Shown here: positions 53,283-61,172 of the stretch, in pieces
Layout: each line of letters starts with the position of its first letter
Numbering within the stretch: the stretch's first letter is position 1
From: Mesorhizobium temperatum
GTDB lineage: Bacteria > Pseudomonadota > Alphaproteobacteria > Rhizobiales > Rhizobiaceae
Assembly (NCBI RefSeq): GCF_002284575.1
Contig: NZ_NPKJ01000068.1
Location: forward strand, 310,001-374,000
Reading direction: 5' to 3'
DNA length: 64,000 nucleotides
The notes under the pieces: generated by a model
What the model was told of the DNA's origin: nothing
The model's input: only the letters and a program-made list of their open reading frames with translations
Databases searched by the model: none
Position numbers and translations under genes: made by a program

Positions 53283-54289
53283 CCGGTAGCGGGCAGAAGG
53301 CGCCAAGCGGCTGGCGCATTGCTGTGCTCGGCGGCGGTGCCTGGGGCACGGCACTGGCGCTGGCCATGTTGCGAGCCGATCATTTCGTCCGCCTCTATGC
53401 GCGCGACCCGGAGACCGTCGCCGCTATCGACCGTGGCGAAAATCCGCGCTATCTGCCTGGCATCGCGCTGCAGGCCGGCATCGTGGCAACGAGCGACATC
53501 GAGGCTGCGCTCGACGGCGCCGACTGCGTTCTGGCGGTGGCGCCGGCGCAGTCGCTGCGCGCCATGCTGACCACCGCGAAAGGCGCTATGCCGAACGGCG
53601 TCCCGCTGGTCCTCTGCGCCAAGGGCATCGAGCGTGACACCGGCGCATTGCTATCGGCGATCGTCGACGAGATCCTGCCTGAAAATCCGGTTGCCGCCCT
53701 GTCGGGCCCGAGCTTCGCCACCGACGTCGCCAGGGGTCTGCCGACGGCCGTGGTGGTCGCCGCCCGCAACGAGGGTCTGGCAGCCGATCTTGCCGCCCGC
53801 TTCTCGGCGCAGAACCTGCGCTGCTATTCGAGCGACGATCTCATCGGCGTCGAGATCGGCGGCGCGCTGAAGAACGTTTTCGCCATTGCCGCCGGCGCGG
53901 TCACCGGCGCTGGGCTCGGCGCCAGCGCCCAGGCCGCCATGGTGACGCGCGGCTTTGTCGAATTGCGCCGCATCGGCGCTGCCTTCGGCGCCAGGCCGGA
54001 AACGCTGATGGGACTTTCCGGCCTCGGTGACCTGTTGCTGACCTGCTCGTCCGCCCAGTCGCGCAATTTCGCCTACGGGCTGGCGCTGGGGCAAGGCAAG
54101 CCGCTTGCCGGGCTGCGCTTGGCCGAAGGCGTGCCGACGGCGGCGATCGCCGCCCGCATCGCCACCGAACGCAAGATCGACGCGCCGATCATCACCGCCG
54201 TCGCCGCCATACTGGACGGCACGATCACCATCCGCCAGGCTGTGTCGGCGCTGATGACAAGGCCGCTGAAGACCGAAAGCGACGTGTAA
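53279..54289 (+). CDS. gpsA: Glycerol-3-phosphate dehydrogenase [NAD(P)+]
   Basis: A 336-residue GpsA. The cofactor site AVLGGGAWGTALALAML is near residues 16-32, and the catalytic-domain signature GVEIGGALKNVFAIAAGAVTGAGLG near 197-221. Makes sn-glycerol 3-phosphate for phospholipids. Starts in a 4-bp overlap with tsaD. Confidence 0.94.
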   Translation: MTGSGQKAPSGWRIAVLGGGAWGTALALAMLRADHFVRLYARDPETVAAIDRGENPRYLPGIALQAGIVATSDIEAALDGADCVLAVAPAQSLRAMLTTAKGAMPNGVPLVLCAKGIERDTGALLSAIVDEILPENPVAALSGPSFATDVARGLPTAVVVAARNEGLAADLAARFSAQNLRCYSSDDLIGVEIGGALKNVFAIAAGAVTGAGLGASAQAAMVTRGFVELRRIGAAFGARPETLMGLSGLGDLLLTCSSAQSRNFAYGLALGQGKPLAGLRLAEGVPTAAIAARIATERKIDAPIITAVAAILDGTITIRQAVSALMTRPLKTESDV

Positions 54290-54314
54290 CCTCGAACGAA
54301 CCGGAGATGGAAAG

Positions 54315-54611
54315 ATGCTGTTTGCTTTGATTTGCAAGGACAGGGCCGGACGCCTGCAGGTGCGGCTGGATACGCGGCCCGAGCATGTTGCCTTCCTGGA
54401 AGGATTGAACGGCGAGAAGAAGCTGGCCTTCGCCGGTCCGTTCCTCGACACCGACGGCAAGCCGAACGGCAGCCTGGTCGTGGTCGAGGCGCCCGATCTG
54501 GCCGCGGCAGAGGCGCTATCGGCAGCAGACCCCTACGCCAAGGCCGGGCTGTTCGAAAGCGTCGAAATCCGGCAATGGAATTGGACCTTCAACAAGCCGG
54601 CGGCTGCCTGA
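54315..54611 (+). CDS. YciI family protein
   Basis: A 98-residue YCII-domain protein: FALICKDRAGRLQVRLDTRPEHVAFLE at the start, KLAFAGPFLDTDGKPNGSLVVVEAPDLAAAEALSAADPYAKAGLF in the middle. The conserved His and Asp pair of the family is visible (EHV, ADPY). The reaction is not firmly known. It follows gpsA by 25 bp and precedes the EVE-domain gene. Confidence 0.88.
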   Translation: MLFALICKDRAGRLQVRLDTRPEHVAFLEGLNGEKKLAFAGPFLDTDGKPNGSLVVVEAPDLAAAEALSAADPYAKAGLFESVEIRQWNWTFNKPAAA

Positions 54612-54639
54612 TCTCCAGCCGCCAGGAGGAGCAAAAACG

Positions 54640-55065
54640 ATGAACTACTGGCTGTTCAAATCCGAACCCTCGGTCTTCTCCTTCGAGGACCTCAAGGCGA
54701 AGGGCAAGGCCGGCACGCAGTGGGACGGCGTGCGCAACTATGCGGCGCGCAACAACATGAAGGCGATGCAGATCGGCGATCTCGGCTTCTTCTACCACTC
54801 CAACGACGGGCTCGATGTGGTCGGCATCGTCGAGGTCTGCGCGCTGGCCCATCAGGACACCACTACTGATGATCCGCGCTGGGAATGCGTCGATATCCGC
54901 GCCGTCAAGGATGTGCCGAAGCCGGTGACGCTGGAACAGGTCAAGGCCAACCCCAAGCTTGCCGAGATGGCACTGGTCCGGCTCGGACGGCTTTCCGTGC
55001 AGCCGGTGACGCCGGCCGAATGGAAAGAGGTCTGCCGCATGGGCGGCCTGACGCCGGCTCCGTGA
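54640..55065 (+). CDS. EVE domain-containing protein
   Basis: A 141-residue stand-alone EVE-domain protein (MNYWLFKSEPSVFSFEDL, WDGVRNYAARNNMKAMQIGDLGFFYHSN). Such domains bind modified bases in DNA or RNA. The start has GGAGG 8 bases upstream. Its stop overlaps the GTG start of the methyltransferase gene, suggesting coupled expression. No restriction system is nearby. Confidence 0.9.
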   Translation: MNYWLFKSEPSVFSFEDLKAKGKAGTQWDGVRNYAARNNMKAMQIGDLGFFYHSNDGLDVVGIVEVCALAHQDTTTDDPRWECVDIRAVKDVPKPVTLEQVKANPKLAEMALVRLGRLSVQPVTPAEWKEVCRMGGLTPAP

Positions 55066-55718
55066 CGGCGCTGACGCCAAACAGCGCGAAAAGCTTCATC
55101 CTCGACAACACGGCGCTGATGGCGCCGCCGCATGTGCCGGAGATCCTGCTGCATCTCGCCGACGAGGCGCATGATCTGTGGCAGCGGACCGAGGACGAAC
55201 TGGCCGAAATCGGCCTGCCGCCGCCTTTCTGGGCCTTCGCCTGGGCCGGCGGCCAGGGCCTTGCCCGCTACATCCTCGACAATCCGGCTGATGTGCACGG
55301 CAAGCGCGTGCTCGACTTTGCCTCCGGTTCCGGCCTTGTCGCCATTGCGGCGGCGAAGGCCGGCGCCGCAGAGGTGATCGCCGCCGACATCGACCCGTTC
55401 TGCGCGACCGCGATCCGCCTCAACGCCGAGGCCAATGAGGTCGGGATAAAGTTCCTCGGCTCGGACTGCATCGGAACCGATGCGGGTTGGGATGTGGTTC
55501 TGGCCGGCGACGTCTTCTACGACAAATCCTTCGCCGACAGGCTGATGCCATGGTTCGCTACGCTGAAGGCGCGCGGCGCCGACATCCTGGTTGGCGATCC
55601 CGGCCGCTCCTATCTGCCGAAGATCGGGCTGGAACCGCTTGCCGTCTACGAAGTGGCGGTAACCCGGGCGCTGGAAGACGCCCTGGTCAAGCGCACGACC
55701 GTCTGGCGGTTTGCTTGA
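55062..55718 (+). CDS. Class I methyltransferase, EtfB-lysine-methyltransferase-like
   Basis: A 218-residue SAM-dependent methyltransferase of the METTL20/Nnt1 group. The motif PPPFWAFAWAGGQGLARYILDN near 44-65 matches METTL20-type enzymes, whose Agrobacterium member methylates EtfB. The SAM-binding motif VLDFASGSGLVAIAAAKAGA follows, then AADIDPFCATAIRLNAEAN. The GTG at 55062 overlaps the EVE stop codon. The substrate is inferred from family resemblance. Confidence 0.8.
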   Translation: MTALTPNSAKSFILDNTALMAPPHVPEILLHLADEAHDLWQRTEDELAEIGLPPPFWAFAWAGGQGLARYILDNPADVHGKRVLDFASGSGLVAIAAAKAGAAEVIAADIDPFCATAIRLNAEANEVGIKFLGSDCIGTDAGWDVVLAGDVFYDKSFADRLMPWFATLKARGADILVGDPGRSYLPKIGLEPLAVYEVAVTRALEDALVKRTTVWRFA

Positions 55719-55765
55719 CGGCACCGCCGAACAGGCGTTCCATCACGCATCGATTTTGAGAATAC

Positions 55766-55835
55766 GCATGTCGTTGTCCCCAAAACCGCTGGGCACCCCG
55801 GTTCGGGCCCGGGAGCACGCTTTTGGGCGACATGC
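55766..55835. repeat. GCATGTCG-type intergenic palindrome
   Basis: A 70-bp imperfect palindrome with ends GCATGTCG and CGACATGC and inner CCCCAAAACCGC / GCTTTTGGGC. It lies just before the DUF1761-like gene and resembles a recurrent rhizobial intergenic repeat. Confidence 0.6.
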
Positions 55836-55851
55836 TTCCGGGGAGGGAATC

Positions 55852-56274
55852 ATGGATTTTTCAGCGGTGAACTGGCTGGCGGTGATCGTCGCCGCCGTGG
55901 TGGCGTGGTTGTTCGGCGCTGCCTGGTACATGGGCTTGAGCAAGCCATGGCTCAAGGCCGCCAAGCTTGATCCGGCGACCATGAGTAAATCGCCGTTGCC
56001 CTTCGTCATCAGCTTCATCGCGGAACTTGTCATGGCGCTCGTCATGTCTCTGGTCATTGGAGCGATGACCGGTGGCGAACTGAGCCTCGTTGCCGGGCTC
56101 GTCTTCGGCTTCGTTCTCTGGCTCGGATTCGTCGCCACGACGCTTTCCGTCAATCATCGCTACCAAGGTTTCGGCTGGGATCTGACCATCATAGACTGCG
56201 GCCACTGGCTTGGCGTGCTGCTTATCATCGGCGCGGTGATCGGCTGGTTCGGCGCGGCGGAAGTCGCCGGCTGA
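55852..56274 (+). CDS. DUF1761-like membrane protein
   Basis: A 140-residue protein with four hydrophobic segments and the DUF1761-type N-terminus VNWLAVIVAAVVAWLFGAAWYM, followed by GFVLWLGFVATTLSVNHRYQG. The ATG at 55852 follows GGGAGGG; open codons upstream lie in the repeat. Function unknown. Confidence 0.8.
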   Translation: MDFSAVNWLAVIVAAVVAWLFGAAWYMGLSKPWLKAAKLDPATMSKSPLPFVISFIAELVMALVMSLVIGAMTGGELSLVAGLVFGFVLWLGFVATTLSVNHRYQGFGWDLTIIDCGHWLGVLLIIGAVIGWFGAAEVAG

Positions 56275-56326
56275 CCCTGCCGCCACGAAATAGGTCGACG
56301 ACCGCCGGCTGGCCACTCAGAGCGAC

Positions 56327-57268
56327 CTAAAGCTCATCCAAGCGTCGGTCCGGCTGCGGGTTGTGAACTTCATTCAGGAGCCAATCCCTGAACGCCACGA
56401 TCCTGGGGTCGTTGGCCGAGGCGATGGGATAGACCAGATGATAGGCGAAGTCGGGCGGAACCTTGATGCCAAGTTCGAAGGGCCGGATCAGCCGGCCCTC
56501 GGAAAGGTCGTTTGCCACCATGGCAAAATCGGCGAGTGCGACGGCATTGCCGTCGAGCGCGGCCTGTACGGCGTCGGTCGAGGTGCTGAACACGATTGTC
56601 CGGCTGTCGTCGAAATCGTCGACGCCGGCCGCCGCCATCCACATCCGCCAATTCGGCCAGGTCACGCCTTGTCGCGCCCACTCGATATGGGCGAGCGTGT
56701 GATGGAAGAGATCGCGTGGCTCGCGCAGCGGTGGGCCGGACGCCAGCAGGCTGGGGCTGCACACAGGGATGATGACATTTTCGAACAGTCGGTGGGTGTA
56801 AAGGCCCGGATATTTTCCCGCGCCGAAACGGATGCCGACATCGACGTCGTCCAGCTCGAAATCGCGCAATTCGGAGGCAATGTCGAAGCGGAGCTCGATG
56901 CCCGGCCGCTGCTTGCGGAAATCATCGACGCGCCGCATCAGCCATTTTGTGGCGAACTGGGCGTCGAGGGTCACTTTCAGCAGCGCCGTTCCGCGCGCCA
57001 TCTTGTGCGCCCGTGAGACGGCCCGGCCAAGCAGGTCGAGCGCGTCGGTCGAGGCCTCGAACAGCACCGCGCCCGCCTCCGTCAGCCGAATTGTGCGGCT
57101 GGTGCGCGTGAACAGCACGATGCCGAGCTGATCCTCGATTTCCTTGATCTGGTGGCTGACCGCGGCCGGCGTCAGGCCGAGCTCGTCTGCGGCGCGGGTG
57201 AAATTGAGGTGCCGGGCCGCCGCCTCCAGCGTCCTCAGTGCACGGGTTCCGGGCAGCAGGCGAGCCAT
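56327..57268 (-). CDS. LysR family transcriptional regulator, GcvA-like
   Basis: A 313-residue LTTR. The helix-turn-helix LRTLEAAARHLNFTRAADELGLTPAAVSHQIKEIED is at about residues 10-45, and the effector domain shows VGIRFGAGKYPGL, typical of the GcvA/AmpR-like group. The 5' end of the open frame extends past the real N-terminus; 57268 was chosen to begin with ARLLPGTRAL. Divergent from the DUF1127 gene, which may be a target. Confidence 0.9.
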   Translation of the reverse strand: MARLLPGTRALRTLEAAARHLNFTRAADELGLTPAAVSHQIKEIEDQLGIVLFTRTSRTIRLTEAGAVLFEASTDALDLLGRAVSRAHKMARGTALLKVTLDAQFATKWLMRRVDDFRKQRPGIELRFDIASELRDFELDDVDVGIRFGAGKYPGLYTHRLFENVIIPVCSPSLLASGPPLREPRDLFHHTLAHIEWARQGVTWPNWRMWMAAAGVDDFDDSRTIVFSTSTDAVQAALDGNAVALADFAMVANDLSEGRLIRPFELGIKVPPDFAYHLVYPIASANDPRIVAFRDWLLNEVHNPQPDRRLDEL

Positions 57269-57431
57269 CAGAGTAGGACGAGAAGAGGCCGGTCGAGCAT
57301 TTCCAATCCTCAAACAAAACTTGAAGATGGAGAGAAAACTACTCGTTTCTCGTTTTAATTTCAATCCGTCATGATGTGACCATCGAACAAACATCAAGCC
57401 GGATTTGATATCCGGAGAAGCGGATTGCACC

Positions 57432-57680
57432 ATGTCTCACATTGCCTTGAGCTCTGAAACCATCCGCCCGGCCTGGCTGCGCGCGGTGTCTGATTGGTTC
57501 CGCCATGCAAAAATCGCGATCAACCTCCCGCATGAGAACGTCGAGGATCTTCCGGACCGCCAATTGCGCGACATCGGCGCCGAACGCAAGGATGTCGCGC
57601 ACGTGATGGACCGGGAACTTGGCCGGTTGGGTCTGCTCGACATCGGCTGGCAGAGGCCGCGGAAGCGGAGTAGTGAGTAG
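57432..57680 (+). CDS. DUF1127 domain protein
   Basis: An 82-residue protein with a C-terminal DUF1127-like arginine-rich helix (RQLRDIGAERKDVAHVMDRELGRLG). The N-terminal part (ALSSETIRPAWLRAVSDWFRHAKIAINLPHENVEDLPD) makes it longer than the typical 45- to 50-residue forms. The ATG at 57432 was chosen over 57405. Some alphaproteobacterial DUF1127 proteins affect RNA metabolism or phosphate and carbon responses. The stop codon lies inside the following repeat element, so its last codons (RSSE) derive from the repeat. Confidence 0.75.
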   Translation: MSHIALSSETIRPAWLRAVSDWFRHAKIAINLPHENVEDLPDRQLRDIGAERKDVAHVMDRELGRLGLLDIGWQRPRKRSSE

Positions 57681-57817
57681 TGAGGTAGTGAATGGTGAAT
57701 GGTGAAGGTGAGTAAGCGGCGCGTCGACGGATGTCCGTAACGGCCAACTTCCATACTCACTACTACTCACCATTCACCATTCACCATTCACCATTCACCA
57801 TTCACTACCTCACTACC
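57670..57817. repeat. Hairpin of heptanucleotide repeats
   Basis: The right arm has five tandem CATTCAC units (57771-57805) within TACTCACTACTACTCAC...; the left arm has GTGAATG twice (57688-57701). The two arms, GTAGTGAGGTAGTGAATGG and its complement, are inverted with about 40 bp between. It begins in the last codons of the DUF1127 gene and runs to the L,D-transpeptidase stop codon. A slippage-prone, self-pairing element. Confidence 0.8.
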
Positions 57818-58401
57818 CTCATCACAGTGCGGTCCGACAGCAGCGGCAGCAGCCGGGCCATCGTGCGTGCTGTCACCGCGACGCAGCCTTGCGTCGGCGT
57901 GAAGCCGGGGCGCGCCAGATGAAAGAAGATGGCGCTGCCGCGCCCGCGGCGGCGCGGCGAAATGTTCCAGTCGAGCACCAGGCAGGCATCATAGAGCCGG
58001 TCGGCGCGCAGCATCCGCTCGTGGCTGGCGCCATAGGGAATCTTGACCGGACGGTTGTAGTTGCGGTCCTCAGGCACTTCGCACCAGCCGAGATCGGGAC
58101 GGATCGGCGTCATCGCCAGCCGGGTTTTGCGGCCGCCGGAGAAATGATCGTTACGGAAATATCCCGACAGGATCCGCATCGAACCAAGCGGCGTGGCGCC
58201 ATCGCCTTCGCGTTTGCCGGCCGATATGCCGCCGCGTCCCAGCGCACAGGAAAACACCAGTTTGCCGGCCTGCAGGAGCCCCTGGCTGGCGTGGCCGGGC
58301 CTAGCACGCACCGTGAGAACACAAAGCCCTTTTCGCAAAAATGCGCTCGCCTCATTGCACACGCGTTTTTTCTTGTATGATCGTGCCACGGAACAAATCA
58401 T
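57805..58401 (-). CDS. L,D-transpeptidase family protein
   Basis: A 198-residue YkuD-family enzyme. The catalytic motif is FHLARPGFTPTQGCVAV (His and Cys at about residues 160 and 173). It also shows DGATPLGSMRI and WCEVPEDRNYNRPVKIP near 88-104. It probably cross-links or trims peptidoglycan, or anchors proteins. An in-frame TTG at 58338 could be the start, giving a shorter protein without the basic N-terminus. No clear signal peptide, so the N-terminus is uncertain. It lies upstream of the orphan response regulator gene, divergent. Confidence 0.8.
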   Translation of the reverse strand: MICSVARSYKKKRVCNEASAFLRKGLCVLTVRARPGHASQGLLQAGKLVFSCALGRGGISAGKREGDGATPLGSMRILSGYFRNDHFSGGRKTRLAMTPIRPDLGWCEVPEDRNYNRPVKIPYGASHERMLRADRLYDACLVLDWNISPRRRGRGSAIFFHLARPGFTPTQGCVAVTARTMARLLPLLSDRTVMRVVR

Positions 58402-58485
58402 TGTGATCGGCTGTTGTGCCGGTCAGCTTCCGCATAAACAGGCAGCGGTCAACTGAATTTTCTTTTCAAAACAACGGATTGATCC

Positions 58486-59169
58486 ATGACTTCACGCACC
58501 ATTCTGATCGTCGATGACGATGACGACCTGCGCGGCACGCTCGTCGAGCAATTGTCTCTCTATGAGGAATTCGACGTCCTGCAGGAATCAACCGCCGCCA
58601 AAGGCGTCGCCACGGCCCGCGGCGGCCTCATCGATCTGCTCATCATGGATGTCGGCCTGCCCGACATGGATGGCCGGGAGGCGGTGAAGATACTGCGCAA
58701 GGGCGGCTATAAGTCGCCCATCATCATGCTGACGGGGCACGACACCGATTCCGACACGATCCTCGGCCTCGAAGCCGGCGCCAACGACTATGTCACCAAG
58801 CCGTTCCGCTTTGCGGTTCTTTTGGCCCGCATCCGCGCGCAGCTTCGCCAGCATGAGCAGAGCGAAGACGCCACATTTTCGGTCGGCCCCTACACCTTCA
58901 AGCCCAGCCAGAAGCTTCTGATCGACCAGCGCGGCGCCAAGGTGCGGCTGACCGAAAAGGAAGCCTCGATCATCAAGTATCTCTATCGCGCCGACCAGAA
59001 GGTGGTGACGCGCGACGTGCTGCTCGAGGAAGTCTGGGGCTACAATTCCGGCGTCACCACGCACACGCTGGAAACCCACGTCTATCGGCTGCGCCAGAAG
59101 ATCGAGCGCGATCCTTCCAATGCAGAAATTCTTGTGACAGAAAGCGGCGGCTACAAGCTGGTTCCTTAA
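58486..59169 (+). CDS. OmpR-family response regulator, CenR-like
   Basis: A 227-residue regulator. The receiver domain has acidic pocket VDDDDDLR and phosphorylation site Asp55 (LLIMDVGLPDMDG), with ANDYVTKPF for the conserved Lys. The winged-helix DNA-binding domain ends with EVWGYNSGVTTHTLETHVYRLRQKIE. It resembles the alphaproteobacterial cell-envelope regulator CenR. There is no adjacent histidine kinase, so it is an orphan. The preceding L,D-transpeptidase gene and following CNB protein may relate to its envelope role. Confidence 0.85.
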   Translation: MTSRTILIVDDDDDLRGTLVEQLSLYEEFDVLQESTAAKGVATARGGLIDLLIMDVGLPDMDGREAVKILRKGGYKSPIIMLTGHDTDSDTILGLEAGANDYVTKPFRFAVLLARIRAQLRQHEQSEDATFSVGPYTFKPSQKLLIDQRGAKVRLTEKEASIIKYLYRADQKVVTRDVLLEEVWGYNSGVTTHTLETHVYRLRQKIERDPSNAEILVTESGGYKLVP

Positions 59170-59320
59170 ACATTTAACCATTCAATCAGCGGTCGGGGCA
59201 GGGGCCGCTTTCGGGTACGATCCTGAGACTGGAGGTGGTTCTGGATCGAACTCGCTGACGCATCGACCAAAAATCGGAATCTATTTTTTTGGAAAGCACG
59301 GTGCGTCGATTTCAAAGCGT

Positions 59321-59364
59321 TTAGAGCGTCCTTTGCGCGTCCAAAGGGAGGCTCGGCGCTCTAA
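59321..59364. repeat. TTAGAGCG-type intergenic palindrome
   Basis: Arms TTAGAGCG (59321-59328) and CGCTCTAA (59357-59364), with an inner CCTTTG-CGCGTC-CAAAGG hairpin. It lies 37 bp upstream of the cyclic-nucleotide-binding-domain gene and is a common type of rhizobial intergenic element. Confidence 0.65.
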
Positions 59365-59400
59365 GGAGGGATTGGACTGGCCGTTCGGGGACATAGCTAG

Positions 59401-59856
59401 ATGGCGTTGGATGACGACATCCGCATCCTGTCCGCCGTGAGGCTCTTCGAGGGCTTCACGGAGGAACAGTTGCGTCTGCTCGCCTTTGGCGCGGAAGCTA
59501 CCAGGCTGCAGGCCGACCACAAGCTTTACCGCGAGGACGACGAGGCCGATTGTGCCTATATCGTGGTCAGTGGGCGCATAGTCCTCTATCGCGAGCAGGA
59601 TGGCGCCCGCGTCCCGATAGGAACGGCCGGCCCCGGTACCATGTTGAGCGAACTGGCGCTGATTGCCGACACCAACCGGCTGACCAGCGCATCCGCCGAG
59701 ATCGATTCGGAAGTGCTGCGGCTCAGCCGCAAGATGTTCCGCCGCATCCTGGAGGAGTATCCCGATGTCGCGGTCCATCTGCACCAGCGCATCTCCGAGG
59801 ATTTTCAGGCATTGATCCGCCGCATCGAGAAACTGGCGCCGCGATTCGACAACTGA
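59401..59856 (+). CDS. Cyclic-nucleotide-binding-domain protein without HTH
   Basis: A 151-residue protein made of one cNMP-binding domain (residues about 12-130). The phosphate-binding cassette reads GTMLSELALIADTNRLTSAS, where the usual Gly-Glu and Arg-Ala positions are partly altered (SEL, NRLTS). No DNA-binding domain is present, so it is a ligand-sensing or dimerisation partner rather than a transcription factor. It may act with the preceding regulator. The helical C-terminus (HQRISEDFQALIRRIEKL) may be a dimer interface. Confidence 0.8.
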   Translation: MALDDDIRILSAVRLFEGFTEEQLRLLAFGAEATRLQADHKLYREDDEADCAYIVVSGRIVLYREQDGARVPIGTAGPGTMLSELALIADTNRLTSASAEIDSEVLRLSRKMFRRILEEYPDVAVHLHQRISEDFQALIRRIEKLAPRFDN

Positions 59857-59925
59857 ACCCGGATGCTTTCAACTCGCTCTCACAACAGACCGTGAAAGCC
59901 AATCGGATCAGGGCGGCAAGGGCTG

Positions 59926-60054
59926 AGGTGTGTCGAGATTCAGATCAGGCCGAGCCGAGAATGGTGGGGTCCGAGAACCGGAGCGGAGCGTACTTTTGGG
60001 TACGTGAGCACCGGAAGCGCAGGAGACCACCATTCGCAGGCCGGCCTCATCTGA
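59926..60054. repeat. 129-bp palindromic repeat, copy 1
   Basis: A near-identical element (129 bp, minor differences) occurs at 61032. Its ends TTCAGATCAGGCCG and CGGCCTCATCTGAA are inverted over about 29 bp with few mismatches; the core GAGCGGAGCGTACTTTTGGG also folds back. The structure is that of a small MITE or REP-like element. A diverged inverted relative lies at 29658. Confidence 0.7.
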
Positions 60055-60066
60055 ATATCGATATAC

Positions 60067-60873
60067 CTAATCCAGGTCGAACCGCGCTATGACCGGCACA
60101 TGGTCTGAAGGCCGTTCCCAGCCGCGCGCCGGCCGCAGGATCTCGTAGCCGGCAAAGCTCGTGACCAGGTTTGGCGAGGACCAGACATGGTCGAGCCGCC
60201 GGCCGCGATCCGACGCCTCCCAATCCTGCGCGCGATAGCTCCACCAGGTGTAGAGCTTCTGCTCATAAGGCACGTTGAGCCGCATCAGGTCGACCCAGTT
60301 GCCGGCGAGCCGCATCGCCTCGAAACTTTCCGTCTCGACCGGCGTATGGCTGACCACTTTCAGGAGCTGCTTGTGCGACCAGACATCGTGCTCGAGCGGC
60401 GCGATGTTGAGGTCGCCGACCAGGATCGAGCCGGACACTTCGTCGTGCTCGGCACGGATGGCGTTCATTTCGGCGACGAAATCCAGCTTGTGCCTGAACT
60501 TGCGGTTGATCTCCGGATCGGGCTCGTCGCCGCCGGCCGGCACATAGAAATTGTGCAGCAGGATCGCCTTCCCGCCGGCCCGCACGGTGACCGACAGATG
60601 CCGGCAGTCTTCGATCTCGCAGAAGCGGCGCTTTTCGACCACTTCGAGCGGCCGGCGCGCCACCGTCGCCACGCCGTGATAGCCCTTCTGGCCGTGGAAC
60701 ACGATGTGCTCGTAGCCGAGCTTGCGAAACGCCTTTTCGGGAAACAGTTCGTCGGGAACTTTGGTCTCCTGCAGGCAGAGCACGTCCGGTGCCTGTCCGA
60801 CAAGCAGGCGTTCGACGAGCGGCATGCGCAGACGGACGGAATTGATGTTCCAGGTAGCGATGGAAAAGGGCAT
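60067..60873 (-). CDS. xth: Exodeoxyribonuclease III
   Basis: A 268-residue AP endonuclease/3'-5' exonuclease. It shows IATWNINSVRLRMP, LCLQETKVPDELFP, GDLNIAP (the catalytic Asp-Asn pair), RRLDHVWSSPNL, and the late SDHVPVIARF. The N-terminus begins at 60873 (MPFSIATWN). It repairs abasic sites in DNA. The gene is flanked by two direct copies of a palindromic repeat. Confidence 0.93.
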   Translation of the reverse strand: MPFSIATWNINSVRLRMPLVERLLVGQAPDVLCLQETKVPDELFPEKAFRKLGYEHIVFHGQKGYHGVATVARRPLEVVEKRRFCEIEDCRHLSVTVRAGGKAILLHNFYVPAGGDEPDPEINRKFRHKLDFVAEMNAIRAEHDEVSGSILVGDLNIAPLEHDVWSHKQLLKVVSHTPVETESFEAMRLAGNWVDLMRLNVPYEQKLYTWWSYRAQDWEASDRGRRLDHVWSSPNLVTSFAGYEILRPARGWERPSDHVPVIARFDLD

Positions 60874-61031
60874 GTTTGGGATTCCGGGACGGCGCAAGGT
60901 CCGCCAGATGGCTCCGACGGAAAGTCAATCCCGGAAACTACTGCCAGCCGCGCACCGCAAAAACAAGCCGGCCGCGCCTGGTAAGGCACGGCCCATGACT
61001 TCGCACAGCTATCGAAACAAGGCCGATTCCA

Positions 61032-61160
61032 AGGTGTGTTGAGATTCAGGTCAGGCCGAGCCGAAAATGGTGGGTTCCGAGAACCGGAGCGGAGCGTACT
61101 TTTGGTACGTGAGCACCGGAAGCGCAGGAAACCGCCATTCGCAGGCCGGCCTCACCTGAA
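61032..61160. repeat. 129-bp palindromic repeat, copy 2
   Basis: Second copy in the same orientation, flanking xth on the other side, with AGATTCAGGTCAGGCCG... and GCCTCACCTGAA at its ends. Differences from copy 1 are single-base changes and one missing G in the TTTTGGG tract. The rest of the 299-bp gap between xth and lolA holds no other gene. Confidence 0.7.
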
Positions 61161-61172
61161 AAACAGCGGACC

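Noticed and set aside
57670..57817. A CRISPR array in the heptanucleotide repeat region
   Set aside because: Units are 7 bp, contiguous and without spacers; no cas genes are present.
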